Assembly: GCA_964396055.1 (NCBI GenBank)
Contig: CAYNDV010000184.1
Location: 1-8,050 of the forward strand
Direction: 5' to 3'
Source: CAYJPV01 sp964396055
GTDB taxonomy: Bacteria; Acidobacteriota; Vicinamibacteria; Vicinamibacterales; JAKQTR01
DNA length: 8,050 nucleotides
The notes beneath the pieces were generated by a model. That model was not told the origin of the DNA. It saw only the letters and a program-made list of their open reading frames with translations, and searched no databases. Shown here piece after piece: positions 1 to 6,400 of the stretch (position 1 is its first letter; each line of letters begins with the position of its first letter). Both the position numbers and the translations under genes were made by a program.

Positions 1-236
1 ACCGCGTGAGGTCGGGCACCGGCTGCGCGCTGCCGTCCGGGCCGAACACCCGCGCCCCGCGCCGCGGCGGTGTGGCGTGCGGGAACACGGGCACGAGGTC
101 GCCGACGCCGTACGACGCCAGGGGCCCCTGCAGGTCGGCCGCCACCGCGGAGGCCACGCGTCGCGTGCCACTGCCCGCGACTTTGATCAGCACGCGGCCA
201 GGCACCGCGTCGCACCAACCAGGCGGGCACGCGGCG
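1..236 (-). repeat. Direct repeat of the prodomain region (partner 7065-7300)
   Basis: Bases 1-236 align without gaps to 7065-7300 with 16 mismatches by hand count (about 93% identity); the first 55 bases are identical. Homology ends sharply at the codons before DAACPPGWC. The two copies are the prodomains of genes C and B and set the period of the array at about 7.1 kb. Confidence 0.9.
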
Positions 237-382
237 TCGCCAGGTTGAGCGGCGCCCGGAACGGCCGGAATCGCTGACGCCGCACGTCCGGCCTGGGCGG
301 CGGCCTCGGGCTGCCCGCCGAGGCCCGCCCCCGCCAGCATTGTCGCCGCCGTCGCGATGAGCCATCGTGTCCGACCAGTCAT
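1..382 (-). CDS. N-terminal part of a downstream paralog (gene C), signal peptide and S8 prodomain
   Basis: ATG at 382-380 opens a frame that runs through the left edge (127 complete codons). It is preceded by AAGGGAGGT with five bases between GGAGG and the ATG, a near-ideal ribosome binding site. The protein begins MTGRTRWLIATAATML, a basic start followed by a hydrophobic stretch, consistent with a Sec signal peptide. From residue 49 (DAACPPGWCDAVPGR) it matches residues 76-154 of gene B with only 4 substitutions over 79 residues. The catalytic domain lies outside the window, so the S8 assignment is inferred from B. The region between signal peptide and prodomain is 27 residues shorter than in B and has diverged in sequence. 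Confidence 0.88.
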   Translation of the reverse strand, partial: MTGRTRWLIATAATMLAGAGLGGQPEAAAQAGRAASAIPAVPGAAQPGDAACPPGWCDAVPGRVLIKVAGSGTRRVASAVAADLQGPLASYGVGDLVPVFPHATPPRRGARVFGPDGSAQPVPDLTR

Positions 383-453
383 ACCGACCTCCCTTGCAAC
401 TGCCCGCCAGTTCCCTGGGGTCGCGACTCAGTCCCGGCCCCGGCGCCTCGGAC
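383..453 (-). promoter_or_regulatory. Intergenic gap between genes B and C with ribosome binding site of C
   Basis: This 71-base gap carries the Shine-Dalgarno sequence AAGGGAGGT (395-387) five bases from the ATG of gene C. I see no recognisable -35/-10 pair and no T-tract terminator. This supports read-through transcription from B to C. Confidence 0.65.
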
Positions 454-469
454 TCAGCGTCCGAGTCGC
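423..469 (-). other. Two mutually exclusive stems overlapping the stop codon of gene B
   Basis: CTCGGAC (447-453) pairs with GTCCGAG (459-465), leaving the stop codon in a 5-base loop. Alternatively GCGACTC (423-429) pairs with GAGTCGC (463-469). The two stems share bases 463-465, so only one can form. No T run follows, so this is at best a weak 3' structure, and chance is possible in DNA this GC-rich. Confidence 0.3.
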
Positions 470-3400
470 ACGAATCCTGCTTTCGTCTCCACGCGCACGC
501 GTCCGTCGTCGACAACCGCCCGTCCCGGCGTCAGAGCCGTCGTCGCACCGCGCGCGCCTACGGCGCGCAGCGTCAGGGTGACCACGTCGCCGCGTGCGCG
601 GGCCCCGGCACTGGCCAGCGCGATGCGCGCCACGCCGGGCACCGACGTATTGGCTGCCAGCGTCCAGCCCGGCGCGCCCGCGCCTGCCGCCACACGTTCG
701 ACGACGACCACGGCCGGGTCGTACACCAGGTCGAACTCCGCGCTCATCAGGCGGGCGGCGGCCGACCCGGTGGTGACGAACCGGATCGGCACCTCCACCG
801 TGGCGCCAGCCTTCAGCGTCACCCGCGGCAGCGTCACGATGACGCGTCCACGAGAACCGATCAATGAGGTGGGCGCGGAGGCAGACCAATTGCCCGTCGC
901 GTCGCCCAGCAGCACCGCCGTGAAGTCCTGGCCGGTCTGGTTCGCCCCCAGGGCGTCATAGGTGCGCGACCCCGGCGCGAAGTCCCAGACGCGGTCCGAC
1001 CCGGCAAAGGGCAATCCGGCGAGCCCGACCACGTACTGCAGGATCGCGGATGCATCGCCCGCCGTGACGCTCGACGACCGGTTGACGTCAGCCGCCGTGA
1101 GGGCGTGGCCCGTGAGCGTGACGAGTCCCGCCGCGTGCCGCAGGACCAGCGACGCGTCGAACGCGGAGATGCCGGAGGCGGCGTCCGCCTTCGACGGGGT
1201 CAGCGTGTAGGTGCCGCCTTCGATCGCCTCGCCGATGCTGTAGCCGCCCTGCGCGCCGGTGGTGACCTGTGCGGGCGCCGCGCCGCCTGTCAGCGTCAGC
1301 GTCGTGCCCGGCACCGCCGCGCCGGCGCTCCAGTAGGTGACGGCGCCGGAGATGGTGAAGTCGGCCAGTCCGGGCTGCGTCACCGTGTGCGTCCGCCCTC
1401 CCACATCGATGACGGCCTCGCGAGGCACACGAAGTTCGGTTGCGCCGGCAGTGTAGGTGACGGTGCCGTCACCGGTTCCGACCGTGCCGCCCGTCACCGT
1501 GATCCAGCCGGCCGCCGTCGACGCGGTCCACCCGCATCCGGCCGGCGCGGCCACGGCGATGGACCCGCCGCCGCCCAGCGCCGCGACGGTGCGGCTGGCG
1601 GGATCGATCGCGACGGTGCAGACGGGGATCGTGAGGGCGCCGTCCTGCGTGGTCGCCGCCACGGCACCTTCGTTCAATTCGGCGCGCGTCACGGTGAGCG
1701 CCGTCGTCTGCCCGCGCGTGCCGATGGCGGTGAAGGCGAGCCGCAGGAATTCGCCAGGCGTGCTGACCGCCTGCGCGCCCGCGGCGGCAATCCGGACAAC
1801 GCCCGGCGTGCCGAGGTTCGTCGCCAGCAGCCACGACGGCGTGAGCGCGCCGGCGGCGACCGACGACACCGAGACGACGGCTGGGTCGAACGTGATCGTG
1901 ATCTCCGCGCTCGTCACGCCCGCCCCGGCGGACGGCGTGATGGTGATCGGCACCACTACCTCCGCGCCCGGGGCGACATCGAGCGACGGCAGCGCGAGCA
2001 TCGCCCCGCCCGCCTCGCGCAAATCAATCCCGGATTGATTTCCGCCAGTCGTGGCGTCCGGCTTCAGCCGGACGTGTGCCGCCGTCGGGGTCTCGCCGTC
2101 GCGCCCGCTAGAGCCGATCAACGAGGTGGGCGCGGAGGCGGACCAGTTGCCCGACACGTCGCCGAGGAGGATGGCCGTGAAGTCCTGGTCCGTCAGCGTC
2201 GTCGCCAGCTCGGGATAGGTCCGCGTCGCCGGCGAGAACTCCCACACGATGCCGGCATTCGGGAACGGCAGCGGGATGAGCCCGGCCGCGTACTGCAGGA
2301 TGAGGTAGGCGTCGAACGGGGTGATCGATCCCGAACGGTTGACGTCGGCCGCCGTCGCCGCCGCACCCGTGAGCGTGATGAGTTCCACCGCGTGGCGCAG
2401 GGTGAGCGACGCGTCGAACGCGCCGATGCCCGTGTCGGCCGCGGTCCTGCCGGGCGTCAGGACGTAGCTGCCGTGCTGGACACCGTCGAGACGATACGCC
2501 CCCGTGGCATCCGAGTCGGCCGTGTACGACCGGGACCCGGAGAGCGACAACGTCACGCCGGGCACGCCGGCGCCGGTGTTCCAGAACGTCACCCGGCCGC
2601 CGACATCGACGACCTCATCAATCGTGAACGAGCCATCGGCGGTCTGCGCCGGCAGGGCTCCGTCGTTCAACGACGAGGTCTCGATGTGCAGGGGCGCCGT
2701 GGCGCCCGGGCTGCCTGTGACGTCGAACTCCAGATGGGCCAGGCTGCCCGTCCCCGTGGCCGTGCCGGAGGGCGTGACCAGGCCGATGATGGCCCGTCCC
2801 GGCGTGCCGAGGTTGGCCTCGACGGTCCATCCGGTGGTCAACGTGCCCGTCAGCACGCGCCGCGCCTGCAACTGCGCCGGATCGAACGTCACGACAATCA
2901 ACGCCGCGGCCAGGCTCGTGACGTTGGTGCCGCTGAGCGGCACCTGGACGATGGCGCCCTGTCGGCCGCTCGCGTGCGGGAGTCCGACGGTGGCGGTAGC
3001 GGCCTCGTACGTGAAACCTCGCAGCAGCGTGCCCGTTGCGGCATCGGGGTTCGTCACGCTGACATCCACGACGGTCGGCAGGTGCGCGCCGGTGGTGCAC
3101 CGCAACTGGTTCTCGCTGTCGCGTGTCACGGGTGCACAGGCCACGCCGCCGATCGCCACGGTCGCGCCCACCTTGAAGTTGGCGCCCGCGACGACCACCG
3201 GGGTGCCGCCCCCGGCCGGCCCTCGGGCGGGGCTGACCGCGGTGACGACGGGCCGATCCGTGACCGACACGGCCAAGGGCGCGCTCGGCTCGCCGAATCG
3301 TGTGACGCTGACGCCGTCCTGGGCCTCGAGGTAGTACTCGAGGCCCGGCGCCTGCACGCTCGCGCCGGGGATCGTGGCCGCGAACCGGTTGCCTGTCGTG

Positions 3401-6400
3401 TTCGTCATCGCGACGGCAGCGTACGCCTCGGGTCCCTGGCCGAGGCCGGACGCCGTCGCACCGTCGCGCAGGCCGGACTCACGGGTTCCGTCGTGCAGGG
3501 CGTCGTCACGGGTCCCGTCGTGCAGGGCTTCAGCCCTGCCGGGAGTGTATAAATCAATCCGGGATTGATTTGCGGCGCGGTAGAACAGCGTGGCGCCGGT
3601 CACGCGCACGTTGTCCGTCACGTCGGCCGCCAGCGTCAGTGCGAGCCCGGGCGCCGCGTGCGCCACCGGCGTGTGGGTGATGACGGGGGCAATCGTGTCG
3701 GTGGGCGTCGCGGAGGCGACATTCGACGCGGCCGACTCGGTGAAGTCGGTCTTCACCACCGTGAAGGTGTAGTAATACGGCACGCCCGGCTGCACGCCGG
3801 TGTCGACGAACTCGCGCGTGCCGGGCGGGACGAGGGCCGGGTTCAGCCGGCTGAAGGGCCCGCTCGCGCTCGTGGAGCGGTACACGTTGTACCCGGCCAT
3901 CAGGTCGAAGTCGTCCTGCACCCACGACAATTGCACGCTCCCTTCCGCGCCGAACGCCTGCAGGCTCATCGCCTCGGTGCCGGAGGTGACCACCTCGAAC
4001 CGGAAGCGGGCCTCATCGGCGTACGCCACCAGCCACGGATCGTCGGCGGCCCTGGCCCCGGCGATCCGGATCAGCTGATACCCGTCGCCTGTGATGGGTC
4101 CGATGTTGAACGTGCCCTTCCACGTCCGCGCGTCCTGCCAGCCGCCGTTGATCCGGTGGACGGTGTAGTCCGTGAATGGCACGTCCGGCCCGAACGACAC
4201 CAGCGGCTGCGCGGACGTATCCATGTCGCGGTTGAACAGCACGGTGAACTCGACGGCCTCGGCCCCCACCCGCGGCACCTGCTCGGCCGGCACGCCGTTC
4301 AGCAGGACGTTCCACGCGAAGGGATACGTGGTCTCCGCCGGGATCTCGAGGACGGGCTCGTACACCAGTTCGCCGCGATCGAAGTTGTCGAAGTAGTCGT
4401 ACACCGATTCGTCGATGAGGCGCCGCGAGGTGGTGCCCCAGTAGTTGCCTCCCGCGCCGACGAGCCACTCGCGGCCAGGCTGGGCCTGCACGCGCATCCA
4501 GCGATTGAGGTTGGGATCCCACATCCGGCTGAGGAACGCGTTGCCCGTCGCGGTGTTCTGCCGGCCGATGACGTACCGGCGCATGGCGGCGGCGCCGCTG
4601 TCGATCTGCGCGGGCGTCACGTCGCCCGGCAACTCCACCACGGTTCCATCGGCGGGGGTGGCGCCCAGTCCGGCCAGGTAGGACTCGACGAACAGGCGCT
4701 CGTCCTCCGAGTCGATCGACAACGCGTGGCCGTTGAAGTACCGGGCCGCCAGATCCGCCGTCGCCTCGGGATGGCGGCTGAAGGCATAGGTCTGGCCGCC
4801 CCAGGCCGCGGGCGCCTCCAGCAGCGTCGCGGTGCGGGCCATCAGCGGTGCTCCGGGTACGTTCAGCATCCACCAGTTGCCGCCTTCGCGGGCGTTCTGC
4901 AGGAAGACGCTGTCGCTGACGTGTCCGTTCGAGTAGTCGTTGTCGCCGACGGACCGGTTGATGAACTGGTTCACCGACGACTGACCCGTCTGGAAGCGGT
5001 TCATCATGTCCCAGGAGACGTACGTGCTGTTCGACATCCGCTGCGTCTCGACGCCGCCGTTGGGCACCCGCCGGTTGTTGTAGATGTAGGCATGGTCCAC
5101 GTCAGTGGCGAACGTCAGCCAGGGCTGGTTCACGCGGGCGTACTTCAGTGAGAAGTTGCCGGTGATCTGCACCATGACGTCGCCGTTGTTCACGAACTCG
5201 GACGGGATCAGGTCCACCGGTTCGTCGAACGTGCCCTCGATGATGAGCGTGCCCTCGGACTGGATGTATGGCGTGAGGCCCTGGGCGTACGGATCGTTCG
5301 GGTCGGCCGTGCCCCACTGGATGCGGGTGCCTGGCCCGACGCGCACGGTGACGCCCGGCTCGATGAGCGTCGGTCCCTCGACGATCCAGAAGTCGTCTTT
5401 CGTCAGCGTCATGTCTGACGAGATGACGCGCGGCAGTTCGCGACCCCGCTGCACCATCAGCGTGAACGTGTCCGTGAACGTGAGCGGCGGTTGCGCCGGA
5501 TCGTACCCGTTGCCGGCCGTCATCGTCACCCGGAACGGGATGATGTGGTCGTTCGGCGTGTTCGGGTCGACCGTGAAGCGGAACGGGTACCGGACGCCGA
5601 TGATGTAGCCGTCGGTGTCGTAGATCAGGCCGTTGTCGTCCCAGTTGAACGACCCCACCGCGCCGTAGTCCACGGTGTCCACGTCCCAGGTGATGAACGG
5701 ATCGGGCCCGATGGCGCCCCCCGCCCACGCGTCGAGCGTGACCGACACGGGATCGGCCTTCCCCCAGTGGTTGCGGATCACGAGGGCGAGTTCGATCGTT
5801 TCCCCGGCATCGACACGCCCGTCGCCGTCGTTGGCCGCGCTGATCGTCGTCGAGTCGAACGTCCAGTGCTCGAGGTACGACAGGCTGGGCGACGGGGCCA
5901 CGGTGAGGGTATCCAGCGCGCGGACGACCGGTCCGGCGTTCGAAGCGACCTGTCCCATGATGAAGCGCGACGAGTAGGTGTCCTTGTCCGCGAAGTGCGT
6001 CCGCGCCAGGGCCGCGATGCCAGACACGATCGGGGCCGCCATCGACGTCCCGTCCCAGGCCGCGAACTGGCCGTTCGGGAGCGTGCTCCAGACATCGACC
6101 CCGGGCGCCATCACCTCGTACTCGATTGGCGATTGCGGCGTGCAGTCGTGGTTCGAGAAGCCGGCCAGTTGGTCGGCCTGGTTCGACGCCATGACGCCCA
6201 GCACCCAGTTGTACGCCGCGGGGTACATCGCGTTGTTCGGCGCGCATGGCGGTTCGTTGGGCATGCCGTCGTTGCCCGCCGCGGCCACCAGCACCGCCTG
6301 CCCGAAGGCCACCGTCAGCGCGTCTTCTTCCAGCGTCGAGCGCACGTAGCCGCCGAACGACATGTTGATCACGTCGGCGCCCTGCTCGGTGGCGTAGACG

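Larger units (their letters stand above)
3256..3690 (-). other. Ig-like domain interrupted by an in-frame repeat insertion (gene B)
   Basis: Residues 1280-1424 read as an Ig-like domain: APVITHTPV at the start, ADVTDNVRVTGATLFYRA in the middle, then YAAVAMTNTTGNRFAATIPG, GLEYYLEAQDG and a final LAVSVTDRP strand. Between the FYRA strand and YAAVAM there are about 50 extra residues (1319-1368) encoded by a palindrome, a hairpin and a tandem repeat. In domains of this kind as I know them this loop is only a few residues long. The insertion keeps the frame and should form a disordered or extended loop. Confidence 0.65.

Noticed and set aside
423..469. Rho-independent terminator after gene B
   Set aside because: Stems are present but no T run follows on the coding strand, and the next gene starts 71 bases on with its own ribosome binding site.
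457..600. C-terminal sorting signal (LPXTG, PEP-CTERM or type IX secretion domain)
   Set aside because: The protein ends in a cohesin-like beta domain with no hydrophobic tail or sorting motif.
1105..3552. 815-codon open frame on the plus strand antisense to gene B
   Set aside because: It is Arg/Gly/Ala-rich with no domain motif and lies opposite a frame full of recognisable domains. Such antisense openness is expected in very GC-rich coding DNA.
3454..3571. CRISPR array suggested by repeated 27-base units
   Set aside because: The units are directly adjacent without spacers, they drift, and they are translated in frame.
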